DNA of 64,000 bases from Pipra filicauda (lineage: Eukaryota > Chordata > Aves > Passeriformes > Pipridae): NCBI RefSeq assembly GCF_003945595.2, contig NW_024104311.1, forward strand, positions 372,001 through 436,000, in the 5' to 3' direction. The notes below the pieces were generated by a model. That model was given only the letters and a program-made list of their open reading frames with translations, was not told where the DNA came from and ran no database searches. Shown in pieces: positions 1 to 12,600 of this stretch. Position numbers and translations under genes: made by a program. Position 1 is the first letter of the stretch, and every line of letters starts with the position of its first letter.

Positions 1-3000
1 CTAACTAGATAACAGTTCTTGAGGCTAAGCTACTGCCTGGGACTTTGTATTTTAGACAAAAAATTCAATATAAGGAAACTTATATGTAATCTTTTTGTGA
101 TGATCCCTGCTTCAAATTGACAAAAAGATTAGGTGTTAAAATCAAGTAAGTTTTTGAGACTCTGGATTTACTTAGGAGATTGAAAAGCTTTTACTATAAG
201 AGTTTTAAAAACTCTTATCAAATCCTTCTCTGCTATCTCATTTTCTTCCTGAAGGTTAGGTTGTTAGGTGCTACAGTTTTATCTAATGTACAAACACCTG
301 TATGTATGGACCTTTAAAAGCAAGAGGATTACTCCCATTTGGTTCATTGTTACCTGACCAAAAGCCTACACAATGAGCAATCTTGTAAATATTGACTACG
401 CCCACCAGGAACTATAACTTATACTACAGTAACAATATTGAAGGATGAAAAGAGGAGACAGAACTGCAACACATAAAAAGCTGCCAGGCAATAAACAAAC
501 ACACCAAGGGGGGAAAAACAGATCCTGTCTTCGGAAAGTTGTGGTATTCCCAACTTTGCAGATTTAATACTGTGGTACTTTAGTACCTTGAGCTGGACTT
601 GACCTGAAGGCATGCGGGTATGGAAGAATCAAATTCATACGGGGTATCTACACAGCTATCAGACATCTGCTTTCTCTGACAGGGACACTTCATTACATTA
701 TGGCACATCAAAGTGCTCCCAGAATGGGAAAAGCTTATGGCTCTAGGTTGCTGCCTGGCAGAGGAATATGCCTCCAAGTGGGACCATTAAGCCCAGGCCA
801 CCTGCCCTGGTCCACCCCAAGGCAGGAGCATAGGACAGTGCTATGGCCCCTCTGCCTTTCAGTGGCTGGGGGTGTACCTGGCAGAGCAGCTCACTGGTTC
901 TGCTTTTATTTCCCAGTCTGGAAAACACTTAATGCTGAAAACTGGTGTTAAAATAGATATAAAAGCTGCTAGTAATGCATTTTACTTAGGAATTCTGCTA
1001 CTTTTTCACTATGGATCTGTATTTTATTCTTAGCTGCTAAACTTCTCTATGTGAAAAAATATGCTACAGCTTGAGCGTGGCAAGAAAGATGAGACAGCTG
1101 CTAAAGAGAAAAATATGATTTTTTTATTCTGCTTTTGAATGCTCCAACCAATGTTCAACTAATATTTGGGGGGTTGTGGATTCTTGTTAGGAGATATTGA
1201 TGATGGAGTTAGGACTTTTTGGTGTATCCTTTCAGTGCAAGAAAAGCACACCTGCCTGTGGTGGGAATTCAAGTAACTAAGGAATTCGGTCACTTACTTA
1301 AGCTGCACACATGTCTGAATTCAGGCCTTGGTAAAGCCTAGTTGGCAACAAAGTCTTTGGAAGGACTTTGCACACAGCCTCTGTTTAAGGTAGTGTCTCT
1401 ATTGTGTCTCTTACCTTATGTCTAAAAAGGAATTTCACTGCTTCTGATACTCACAGTGAATGAAATGTTGCATTAAAGAAAACAACTCGGTATGCAGAGA
1501 GGATGAGAAGGTAGTCAGTCTTCTGTTTTGCTATTGAGCACCTGGTATTCTTTTATTTTATATTACACAGTTGTTATCCCACAGGTCAGCCTGTGGAAAA
1601 GAATATAAAGATAATCCTATAATAAAGGCTCTCCAGTTTAGAAGATGCTGGAAAGAAAATAAACCAGGAAATAATTTGGAAGTTCTTACTTCCTTTGGAA
1701 GTACTTTGTATCTTGTGGATATCATCAAAGAGCCCTCTTTAGGAGAGATTCAGACACAGTGACAGGTAAATTGGTAGGACAGGGCACCTCCAAGGAAACT
1801 GGTAGTGGCAGGAGAAAAGGTGAACAGGATGCAATGGGTGTCAGTCACCATGCCAGACCACTCTGAGAGGCAGCAGCTCAGCAAGTTACAGAATTACTCA
1901 CACACTACAACCTCTGCTGTTACCTTCAGCATTCATGACATGATTAGATATGCCAGACTCAATCAAGGCACCATAATCAGGCCCACAGACGCAGCAAAAG
2001 AATATGTGGGCTACTAAGAAATGAGAAATTCAAGTTCTTTGCAAAAGAAACATGCTCATACAGACCAAAGTGGTGAAAAAATGTGATGATATTCACTTTT
2101 TACATAAACACGTGAAACTTTATAGACTGAAATGCTCAATTCATCCCTACTGAAGTAAGTAAAAAACTCTGACCCTCAAAACCATCTATCAATGAGAAAT
2201 TAAAAAAAAAAAAAATCCTAGAAATACACCACTCAGACTCATGACATTACTTAATTCTACTACAGTCATTTCCACATCAGGTGACAGCAAGAAAACGAAA
2301 TTTTAAAGCAATACTGACAAGCCACAACAGTGTCTTTCACACACTAATTGAGAAGTTAGCTTAGAGAGGACTCAACATTATAACTTAGACTGGAATAAGT
2401 CTCTGTTAGTCAAATTCCTCACTGCAAAGCAGGAAGGCTTGAACATGAAGATACATCAGAAGATCTTTCACTTGAATCTTTTCAGTGTCCTGACTTCCTT
2501 CTCCCCTTCAAACAGATTATTTAATCCAAGCTGCTAGTCAGCAAGACTTTCTGCATTAAGATCTCTCCAGTGCCTCAGGAAATGCCTGGAGACCTCCTCA
2601 CTCAAAACGAAGCAGTTCTTGCATCTGCTGCTCATCTGAGTCAATTGTACTGGGCACAAGTGCACATCACAAATTATAGACCTGGAAGCATAAAAATGTG
2701 ATCAAAAAATTATAATGATCTTTTTTTCTACCAAACATACCATTTCAAAACTTTGAAAGTGGATTGGTTAATCTGAAGTCTTTTCATTTTACTCAGAGAG
2801 TAATACAATATTCAGCAATGCCAGCTCAACAATCACCTCAAACAAAGCTGCTTTAAAATTCTTTCTGCAGATGATTCATGAAGTAAAACAAATCTTTCTT
2901 TCTTCCTTGTAATAACAGCCTCATCACAAGACATCTGCTTTTTACTTATTACTTCTACTGACAGCCAGTAAAAGAAAGGATTCTGTAGGAGTGGCCTCAC

Positions 3001-5984
3001 CTATGAGTCTACATATCTTTCACCTCTCCCAGTGGGTATATTCTGAAAGTGCCAAGCTACTCTATTTAAATTTAGTGGCAGCTGATTTGAATAGCTTTGA
3101 AGCTACACAAAACACAAAATGAGTTATCCTCTGTGGAGAAAGGCAGGAACATGAGAAACAGCTCCTCGTTGTGCAGGTTCCAAGTCACATATTCTCCTCC
3201 CACCAATTTACTGTCTCTAAATTAAAAGTACATCAGCCTTTTCCCTTAACTATTCCAACTGTAAAGCATTTCCAGATCCCTACTGATCTTCATCTAAATT
3301 CTAACAGTTGATGTCTTTCTAATGGTTTTCAACACAATGATCAGTAAAATCTCCTATGATTTTGTAGCTTTAGTATATCTTAATTTTTTAGAGTATTTTT
3401 GTTTCCTAGCACAGACATTTCTGGGTGCTGTCATGCTGCATCAACACTATCATAAAAAAAAAGCTGAATCTCACCTGGAAACAATTTTTCTATCTCTGTA
3501 AAAAATGAATAGTATTTGCTTTTTACAATTTGATGCAGAAAATCTGTGTTCTTTTTCATCCAAGGCAAGGCTTCTCCATTAAGTTTCTGTTCTAAAACAG
3601 AGAAGAGAGGAGAACAAAAAACAAAAGCTCAATTTTCCTTTGGACTGTACAGAGAAACTAGTCAAGTCTTGGGGCTGGGAATGTGGGTATGGAGTAAAGT
3701 AATAACATCATCCAAAGTACAGCTTGTATATTTAGAAAAGCCTTTTTTTTCATAATAAGTATATTGGAACTAATTGCACACGATACTCACTGTACTGGAA
3801 ATAATTATACAACATTATGCATGTAGGCAGATATTATACAATGATGGTTTGTCTCGAAGTCATATTTTGGGTGATGTGCAAATGAACGCTTCTGCATATG
3901 ATGCTGTCAGCCTTAGAATGCCTTAGTCCTTCCCTGTTCCACGGTTGCCTGCAAAGGAAAAAGACTACGGATCGCCCTACACCGCCAGAACACATTCATT
4001 GGAACTGAAGGAAAAAAAGCTTCAGCTGAAGGTGGTGAACACCTCATAAACAGACCTGATTTGTCACGCTGTTACACTAGAGATTACACTGTGAGAAAAG
4101 ATTTATATCTTTATCAGTTTTACTGATGCGGAAGGAAAATATTTTGGGTTTCTGTTATAAACAATGCATTAGCTCTATTGTTGATAAGACTAAGCACACA
4201 GGACTGGAAGTAGAGCAGATATTGGCACTAAAAGAACAAAAAAATGAGTTTAAATGTCGAGAAAGACAGACACTGAAAATGTGCTCTTGAATTTCAGGTC
4301 AAAGAGTAGCATTAGTGGTCAGCTGAGGAGTGCAGACTGCGTAATAGCAGCCTGCATTATAATAAAGCTCATCTCAGTTTCGATCTTAGTTTCAAAATTT
4401 TGTGTATGTTGCTGGAAATGTTTACAGTCCATTATACACAGCAGCACACTCAAAGCATCCAGGATCATACCAAATACCCAGTTTTTCAAAAAACCTTCTC
4501 AGCAACACAGTGCTCTCACTATCAGCCAAGTGAACTGGGAACATGGATCCCAAATAACCTGGACAGGTTTGCCCGGATTCATAAGACAACAATGTTAAGT
4601 TTGATCTGATATAATAAAGTTTGCTCCAAAACCAGGCTCCACTGCCCCAAGAGCAGGAATGGGGCTAACACAGCTGTGAGCTGTGCTCCTTGGTGCTACC
4701 TGTCACTGCAGGGGCTCCTCAGGTGCTTCAGCTCCAACTTAAAGCTGTGGAAGACCTGAGGCTGGGTAACAGCACAGTGGGACCAACGTGGAATCTTGAT
4801 CTTTTCGTGCAACTGCCCAACATGCAACATGCAGGGTGGTGCATGAAGCCTCTTTATCCCCTCAGGTCTGAAATAAAATACAGCTTGGCTTTTGCATGAG
4901 TGATACACCTCATGAGGCTCCCATTGCCAAGTATGAGACTTTTGACCTCCTGACTTTTTAACTAGTTTTCAACTAGAAGAAAAGATTATTTTCTTCTCCC
5001 TCAAACTAACCCAACCAGCCATCTCCAAATCTACAATAGTACCAACAACAGCATTGCTTTCAATTAGATCAGCCTTTACAATTTCAGCAAAAAACATTAC
5101 TTTTTAAAAAGTCATGAGCCCTTAAGAACAGCACAGTATAAATTAAATGTTTGTAATTTTAATGGCCACTGCTTGTTTTTGTTCTGTTAATGCTGCCCTT
5201 TCTGTAGAAACTTAAATCATTAAAAAAATATTTTTGAGTGGTTTTACTGTAATATTTGATATCTTCCACTAATGCATTTTAGATATATTATTCTAATGTG
5301 TTGGGAGCTTTGAGGCACCTCATATCCTGGAGGAAAGACAATTAGGCAGTTCTTGTCAGTATCGTCATTCAGTTAATGAAATATCTAATAACACAGTTCA
5401 TCCATTAGTGGGCTATACCACAATTTAAATACCTTACAAATTCGCAAAGCCTTAGCTTATCCTACTGCATACTAGCCGTGCTTGCCCCTAAGGCCTATGA
5501 AGAGCTCTGTGTATACAACAGAGTCCAGGAGTAATGAATTTCTGCTGCTCAGCAGCGAGAGCCTTTCCCTTCACATTAATGTTCAGTGCCTTTTGTCTCT
5601 TCATTTTGTAAAGACATAGCACTGATAGGCCTTCCCTCTATTTTGTGTCAACGCCTTGACATGCTCCCACATCCACTTTCCTGAGACAATGCTGTTCTGA
5701 TTCGGTCCAGGACAATTGCCAGGTAACACACATTTTCAGCAACTTCACGAGACGGGCCTGTGCTTGGCACCACGAGATGTGGGTTCGGCAATCCAAGAGA
5801 TGCAGAGGAGGTCGTCTCCGGGAGATGAGGCGTCACCTCTCTGGGTCTCACTCCATCCACTCCAATCATAATTTTCTTTGCGATGTGTGCTCTGATCTAT
5901 AATAAATACACAGCAGCGCTCACACACCGTCCGTGCTTTCACTCAGGAGCTTTATTTAGGCGCTTTCAGTCACACAAGGGTCTC
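1..5984. other. Upstream intergenic sequence, no gene recognised
   Basis: AT-rich sequence without long open frames, splice-supported exons or recognisable interspersed repeats. A run of A residues lies near 2202-2214. In human the next gene upstream of GCLC is KLHL31 (from memory), but no BTB or Kelch coding sequence is visible, so that gene, if present, lies beyond the window. All short open frames here look random. Confidence 0.6.
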
Positions 5985-6075
5985 TTTCCACTCGGAACAC
6001 CAGCCCTGCCCTGCCCTGCGCCGCCCTGCCCTGCCCCGGCCGGGCCGCGGACACCCTCCCGCCGCCATGTCGCCT

Positions 6076-6085
6076 TGCGCACGCG
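6076..6085. promoter_or_regulatory. NRF1-like palindrome
   Basis: TGCGCACGCG is close to the nuclear respiratory factor 1 consensus (GCGCAnGCGC), a common CpG-island promoter motif. It is about 370 bp upstream of the ATG. Confidence 0.35.
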
Positions 6086-6265
6086 AGCGACGCCTCCTCC
6101 CCCGTGCCCGGGGCGTGCGCGGAGAGAGCGGGGCAGCGGCGCTCGCGGGCGCTGCCGGCGCAGCCGTTCCCCGCATTCGCTTTCCCGAGGGCTCTCCCTC
6201 CGTTCTTCCCCCGGCAGCCCCGCGCTGAGGACACCTCGGGGCCGCCGGGCCGTGCTCAGCCCGCG

Positions 6266-6272
6266 GGGGCGG
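6266..6272 (+). promoter_or_regulatory. GC box (SP/KLF site)
   Basis: GGGGCGG, the core of an SP1-type site, 17 bp before the antioxidant response element. A second copy is at 6341-6347. Expected by chance fairly often in such GC-rich DNA. Confidence 0.4.
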
Positions 6273-6289
6273 TGCCTGCCGACGGAAAG

Positions 6290-6300
6290 TGCTGAGTCAC
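6290..6300 (-). promoter_or_regulatory. Antioxidant response element (NRF2/small MAF site)
   Basis: TGCTGAGTCAC on the + strand reads GTGACTCAGCA on the - strand, a full match to the ARE/EpRE consensus RTGACnnnGC with an embedded AP-1 site (TGAGTCA). It lies 153 bp before the GCLC start codon. GCLC is a classical NRF2 target; the functional human element (ARE4) is recalled to lie about 3 kb upstream, so this position is different. Confidence 0.75.
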
Positions 6301-6321
6301 GGCCTGACGCGCGGCCGCCGT

Positions 6322-6327
6322 CACGTG
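6322..6327. promoter_or_regulatory. E-box CACGTG
   Basis: Palindromic CACGTG, the high-affinity site for MYC/MAX and USF, 21 bp downstream of the antioxidant response element. MYC regulation of GCLC is known in mammals. A second CACGTG at 6514-6519 lies inside coding exon 1. Confidence 0.5.
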
Positions 6328-6453
6328 CGGCGCTGGGATCGGGGCGGCCGCCGCAGCGGCTCAGAGTGCAGAGCGCACCCGCGGCTCGGAGCGCACCCGC
6401 TCCGCTCGCTACGGCTCCGCTCGCCTCCCGGGCCTCCCCCGCTCCCGGCCGGC

Positions 6454-6603
6454 ATGGGGCTGCTGTCGCAGGGCTCGCCGCTGAGCTGGGAGGAGACGCG
6501 GCGGCACGCGGAGCACGTGCGGCGGCACGGCATCCTCCAGTTCCTCCACATCTACCGCGCCCTGCGCGACCGCCACAAGGACGTGCTCAAGTGGGGCGAC
6601 GAG
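6454..6603 (+). CDS. GCLC: GCLC coding exon 1 (residues 1-50)
   Basis: Fifty codons beginning [14 protein letters not shown] and ending at Glu50, followed by donor GTGGGT, phase 0. The next exon opens with Val-Glu-Tyr, so the conserved Asp-Glu-Val-Glu-Tyr motif is split by intron 1. Very GC-rich, inside the CpG island. The start codon has a strong context (G at -3, G at +4). Confidence 0.97.
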
Positions 6604-9600
6604 GTGGGTGAGACCTCGGCCGGGCGCGGCCTCCGCCGCGGCCTCCGCCGCCCGCGCGGGCGGGCGCAGGTGCCGCTCGAGTGCGGGCCGGGCCGTGCCC
6701 GCCGCAGTGCCCGGGGAGGGCCCGGCCCTCGGCCGCGGCGGCTCTGCGGGAGGGGACGGTGCGGGGCTGCCCGGCGGGGCTTTGTTTACCCCGCGCACAC
6801 ACACACGCTCGCCGCCTGTCGTTGCGCAGCACGGCTGCCCTCGCATTGCCTCTCGTTACCAGCACGGCTGCCCCACTCTGAGCGTTTCCGAAACGCTAAC
6901 ACAACTTCCAGTGTTCCCGCCTGGCAACGGTCGGTTGGCCTGGGCAGCCCCTCGGGAGGTGTATTCCCGGGGCGGTGATGCCCGGCAGCACTCGCTCCTT
7001 CCCCGGAGTTTATGTTTTCTGGAGCGAGGTCTGAGTGAAGCATGTGTGTGCCTGGACTCCACAGCAGTGCCAGCTCAGCCCCAGACTCGGTTTTTGGGAG
7101 GCGAGCGAGGGAAGCAGGACCGAGGATGTGCGAGTGGCTCTGCAGTGGCAGCCCTCTCGCCGCGCAGTGTCCCTCCTGATCCCCGTGGAAAGAGACCTGC
7201 CGAGCCTTGCTTTACCCCAGAGTCTCCTGGGCGTCCTGTACATGTCAGCCTGCCTTCCAAACAAGGATCAGGATGATTACTCGGGTCATGACTGGAACTT
7301 TGTTACAGGTGCTTTGTGCTCGAGCACCGTAACTTCAGCCACAGGTCTTAGGCGTATTGCCTTGTAAACCTGTGCTGAATTGCGCCACAGCCTGACAGCA
7401 CTCTGCGAGAAGCAGAGTCTCCTCTATTGATCCGTAGGATTGGCCGAGGGACCCAGCTTCCCCTGGAGACAGGGAGCAGCTTCACATGTGCTGCACTAGT
7501 GGCTGTTCTTGATCGTGGTGTTGGTGAGGTCCAGCGTTGGTCACTTAAGAGGTGCCTGTGATGTGACTGCAGGGCAGTTGGAAGAGCAGAGTAGGATGTG
7601 AACAACGTGGAAACTTGGCCATTGCATCTCTGTGTCATGCACAGTTTGCTTTCTGAATGGCAAAGGGACTTGTGAGAAAACTTTATCCAGGTGGTACCAG
7701 TAGCTGTTCACAGATGCTCTTTGCCAAAGGAAAATGCTGTTCACCATGAGCACTTTGAGAGAACTTGTCTCTTAAAGTCTGTACTTCTTTTAAGGAATTC
7801 CTGTCACTGTTCACGTAACAGCAGGAGCTGCTTCTGTGAGTGAATGGGGGCTTGGCTACTAAAATCTGTTCAGTGAAAATATGTGTTGTCTACACCACAG
7901 AGTTTAGCAGCCAGAGTGGCATGGACTCAGGAGATTTAAATATACTTTTATCTACCCCCATCTGATGTCTCTGTGTTCCTACGTCTTATATGACTGAAAT
8001 TATGCTGACAAAAAAACCTCACAGCCTTGAGTCCAGGATTATAGACAGTCTGCATATTGCTCTGAGACTTAGCTTGAGGGTTTTCTCATTAATCTTTAAG
8101 ATAGGATGCTCATTTTTCTATGGATGTTAGATTTTAGTTCTCCTTGCTTTCTCAGAGTGAGATTTCACAAGATAGCTAAGGTTCATCCATTAGCAAGCTT
8201 CCCTTCCAGGTTCCAGACTTGTGTTTCTGCTGCCTGTCTTGTGTTTTTACTGGCCATCTGAGTTCGAAAAATTAACCCAGCAGAAAACTCTTCTCCTGTT
8301 CAGTTTTGAGGATGGTTTGTTTTCTCAGCAGAGCTTCAGCTGTTTCACTGCTAGATCCAACAAACTGTGCTTAATGTGAGGAAAGTAGCAGGAGCATGTG
8401 GAGGAAAGGGTCATGCAGAACCAGCCTCTGCAGCACCCACAGCTGGTCACTTGGTAGTCTTAACTGTGTGGTGAGACTGGACTCTGGCAGCCTCTTTCTT
8501 CCTTCAGCTGGGGGACCGTACTGAACAAAGTATTTATGCTCAGTAAATAGTGGTGCATTATGTTTAAGGAGATTCACAGTTTTCTTCTATCATGCCCAGC
8601 ATGGCAGGAGGAAGAATTTTAAGAGCAGTATCATTAAAGCTACTATTTTGATGAGAAGTAAGAGCAGTTTTTGAAATGCCTATGAACATTCAGAGAAGGT
8701 CAGGTAACCCAGTTCATCAACTACCTCTTCATTTTAACAAATGATAATAAACTCAGGTGTGGCAACTTACCTTTGTTCTACTGTGTTATGCAATTATATA
8801 TTTTTATGTAACACAGCATTTAAGAGTGTGTTAATGGACCAGAGACTTGTAGCCAGTCTGCTCTTGTTGTGCAAACACAAAACTGTACCTCTGCCCATAA
8901 CTTCCTTGAGCTGTGCTGTAGATAGACTAGTGCCGAAAGCAGTAAATTTGTTTTCCATTTTTCCTCTCAAATATCTAGTTATTAGAAAGTGGCGCCACGT
9001 TTATATACAGCTTAGATGAATCAACTGACTAATTGGACAGTTTTCATAAAAAGCCTTTTGTGCACTTTGACCTTCATGTGTAAAGTCTTAGCCTGAGGGT
9101 GTTTAATTATTTTAAAAACTTCTTGAAGATAGAAATCAAGAATGAAGATGACACCCCTCATGTAATGGTAGAGATAAAATCAGAAAAAACAAAATTACTT
9201 TTGTGTTCAAGAGATGTTTCTGAGACAATGTTCGGTGAAAAATGTATTTTCTAATTTTTTTTAAGGAATGCTCATGAAGAAAAAAGCCAGCTTTGTTAGT
9301 ACATGCTGAGTTTGTCTTTCAGGGCATATGTGTGAATACTTTAAAGGTTGTCACCATCTAGGTGATGCCATTGTGAAAAGGAAATACTGTGTTTACTCAG
9401 TGGTATAGAACTAGCCTTTGCTTTGGTTTTGTTTTCAACAGGACTCCACTTTTCAGTGTGTGTTGTAAAACTCATTATAAAACTGTGGTGGTCCTTTGAG
9501 ATCACAGAATCTTCTGAGTTGGAAGGGACCCACAGGGATCATCAAGACCAACTCTTAAGTGAGTGACCCATACAGGGATCAAACCCACAACCCTGGTGTT

Positions 9601-12600
9601 ATTAGCACCAGGTTCTAACCAACTGAGCTATTCTCAAGGATGCTTGTAACCTCCTAGGGCTTCCATTTCCTGAGATCCCAAGGGAATGAAACTGGGAAAT
9701 CATCGTGTGCTTTCTGTTCCTTGGGTGCCAGGCAGAAGTGTTGAGGCTAAGTGCTAATGGCTGGTGGCATCTGTTTGGAAGGGAGCAAGACAGCATCACA
9801 ACTTGCATTGCAGGGTAGCATTCCCTAATACTCTTGTCTTCTCCAGAGTAAAGAGCTGGAAAGGTCAAAACACTGTTTGTGCTGCCTCTTGAAAAGTCAG
9901 CTCTCTTACTGCTTGCAGGGTTAGTAGAACCAAGAGCTGTTATCTCTTTTGAGGTAAGTTCTTTTTTACTCTGTTTTCTGCAACCGTGAAGTCTTTGCAA
10001 TGGTAAAAAAAAAAAAGCCTACAAAATGTGACTGTAACAGAATAAGACTTGCTTTAAAAAAAGCTTTCTAAAGGTCTCCTTGAATCTGCATTTGCAGGTA
10101 AGGTCTTTTGCCTCTTAATCATCCTTCTACCTCATTTAAAACTGACAGTTGGCCTCTCTGTTTATACTTGACTTCTCCTGACTGTGGGGAATACAAAACA
10201 GTGAACTATCTCATTATCCCTCATCAAACCCTGCTTCACTATCTGTGTCTTAATGCTCACAAAAATTGGGCAACAATTAGATCTGCTGATGAGACCCTGT
10301 GTATAATAGGTATAATATAAGGTATAATCTCCTTGTGTTTTCATCTTCCTCTTCCGTGCAATAATGTATGCTAAACTTTGGATTTGCAGAGTCACGACCA
10401 TTAAGTTCTATTTTGTTTTGGTTTTTATTTCAGAATTAAAAACTTGCAACTTTTCAATATTGTGTGTTAGGACTCCAGTAGAGTTAGCAGATACTATGCG
10501 AAACAATTAGTTTGTGCAGCTTGGCAGATCTTAGTAGTTTAAAACTAGAAGAGTTTAAAGGGTTTGAGCCAAAACCTATTCTGCTGCTTCCTACTTTTGT
10601 CCCAAAAAGCTGTCTTCTGTGCCAGTGCATTATTAGTCTCATGTGCTGTTTAGTGCCTCTTGCGTGCTGATTGCATTCCTCTAAGTGATGGACATTGCTT
10701 AAATTTCTCTTTGCAGCTTTATGCAGACACTCAGATCAGACAAGTGGAATGGCTGGCCCTTGGCTGGGCTCGCTGCTGCTGCTTTGTTCTGAGTGTGCAC
10801 ACAAGTGTACGAGTCACGGCAGCTCATGCTTAACCACAGATACATGTGTTCATATGTGCATGTAATACTTGTCTTCCACAGTCTGCAAAGAATAAGGAGG
10901 AGCTGCTTCAGCATATGAAAATTTCAAGAAAGGTGTGCTGGAGGGAGATCCCTCAGAAGGAGGGGATGTAAAAAGCAAGCATGGGCAAAACACAACAGTT
11001 TTATTTGAAAGTATATGTGAATGAAATGGGAATCTAACTTTCTCAGCCTTGTTTAGTTAAATTGGACACAATGACCCTTTTGTTGTGTATGAGTCTTATT
11101 CCTGTCAGTGTTGGAACCCAGCACACAATAAGCATCTTCAGCGTTTAAAAACTTGTTTTCTTAATGGAAACTTGAAGTGAAATTTGGAGACCCTTAAATA
11201 GGTTTGATAATGATGTGTATGAGGCAGCATGAAAAATATGCCACTGCACTGCTTGCAAGTTGAAATCTTACTGAGTCAATTCTAGTTTGTTTTTGGGTTT
11301 GGTTGTTTGTTTTATTTTCTTCCTGTTACTTCTTTCTCAACCCTTTTTAAGCTTCTTTTGGTCTTTGTCCTGTACATTTGATTTATTCCCCTCCTTATCT
11401 TTTAGTTTTTTAATTATACCTTGTAAATAAGTTAAATGAGAACTAAAAAGAACAGTTGCTAATCAGCACTTCCTCGTGCAAGAAGCAAAGCAGCCCTTCT
11501 CAGGTGCTGCAAGAGGCCAGAGGTTTCTTACCAGGATGTCCCAAAGGTATTGCTCCTGTTCAGAAGATGCGTGACTCTTGAAAGCTTTCTCCCTTTTCCT
11601 AATGAAAGGCTGGGCTGTGAAAAGAGCTGCATTTCTTTTTGAGTGATTCTTCCTAGGTAACTAGCAGTTGCATTAATGTCTTGCTAGAGTTTATAGCCTG
11701 TTCTGGTTTTGGTTTTTTTCAGGGCAGTAGCAATATATAAGTGATAAGATCAGAGATGTTACTTTACAGTCTGCAGAACTTCAGACTGGTAAAATTATTG
11801 CTGCATCTTAAGGAAATGGATTGGTGTTCAAATGCACACAATTTGAGACTCTGGTTTGTCTGTTACCCATTTAAAACCAGGAAAAAAATCTAGGGCATTT
11901 TTTAGCAATGGTGAATCTAGCTCACCAGCTGCATAAAATAAGAACAGCTACTATCTCTAAAATACACAGTTGAAGTTTTAGCTATCTCTTTGCTAAAAGA
12001 CAACAATGAGGCTTAGTGAGAGACACTTGTGCACAAAAATGTTCAAAAAGAGATAAGAAAGGACCAGAAATGATAAACAAAGGAATAGGTTCAGAGAGCA
12101 TCACAGTGTACAGGAAAGGTGGTGTTCTTTTCTCACTTTACGAGAAATTTGGCTAACCTAATAGAACAGAAAAGCAGAAGATGTCCTTTTAATATAGTTA
12201 TTTACTTTACAAAGCCTAGGTGTCCTGTAGAACAGGATGCCACATGATAGCTTTGAAGCTGAGATAGACAGTTACAGGAACAACAAGAATAGACAGTTTA
12301 TTAGAATTTTTTTAAACTCCGTGTGCTGCAAGATGTTTGTCCATTTATCCAAACCACTTAGATAATTGTAGGTGACTTGCGGGGTTTCCTTAGTGTTTGT
12401 CTGAAGCTTTCTAACTAGCTCTTTGTTGTATATCTTATGAATAAAACAGAATCACAAAAAACAGTGGTTGCATTTTCCTGAATGTCAGTAATAGGGGGTC
12501 TTTAAAAAAAATTCAACCAAATCGTTATACAGATTCATCATCACTATTGTGATGATCTCACGTTCTCACTTCGTACAAACTGCTGCAATATACCAGTGTG

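Larger units (their letters stand above)
5985..7010. promoter_or_regulatory. GCLC: CpG island, GCLC promoter and 5'UTR region
   Basis: Base composition switches sharply from AT-rich to strongly GC- and CpG-rich at about 5985 and decays after about 7000. The island surrounds exon 1. There is no TATA box at a convincing distance from the ATG, which fits a dispersed CpG-island promoter. It contains an antioxidant response element, an E-box, at least two GC boxes and an NRF1-like palindrome, listed separately. The exact start of transcription cannot be read from sequence. Confidence 0.85.

Noticed and set aside
6289..6453. Open frame continuous with GCLC that would add 55 residues at the N-terminus
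   Set aside because: It begins with GTG, not ATG, lies over the regulatory cluster, and the downstream ATG has a strong context and the conserved N-terminus.
5883..7276. Several overlapping open frames of 60-242 codons on both strands around exon 1
   Set aside because: CpG-island DNA has few stop codons; the products are low-complexity Arg/Pro/Ala sequences without domains.
9562..9638. A tRNA-Ile gene
   Set aside because: The tRNA-like part is mutated and runs into a CR1 tail; it is a SINE head.
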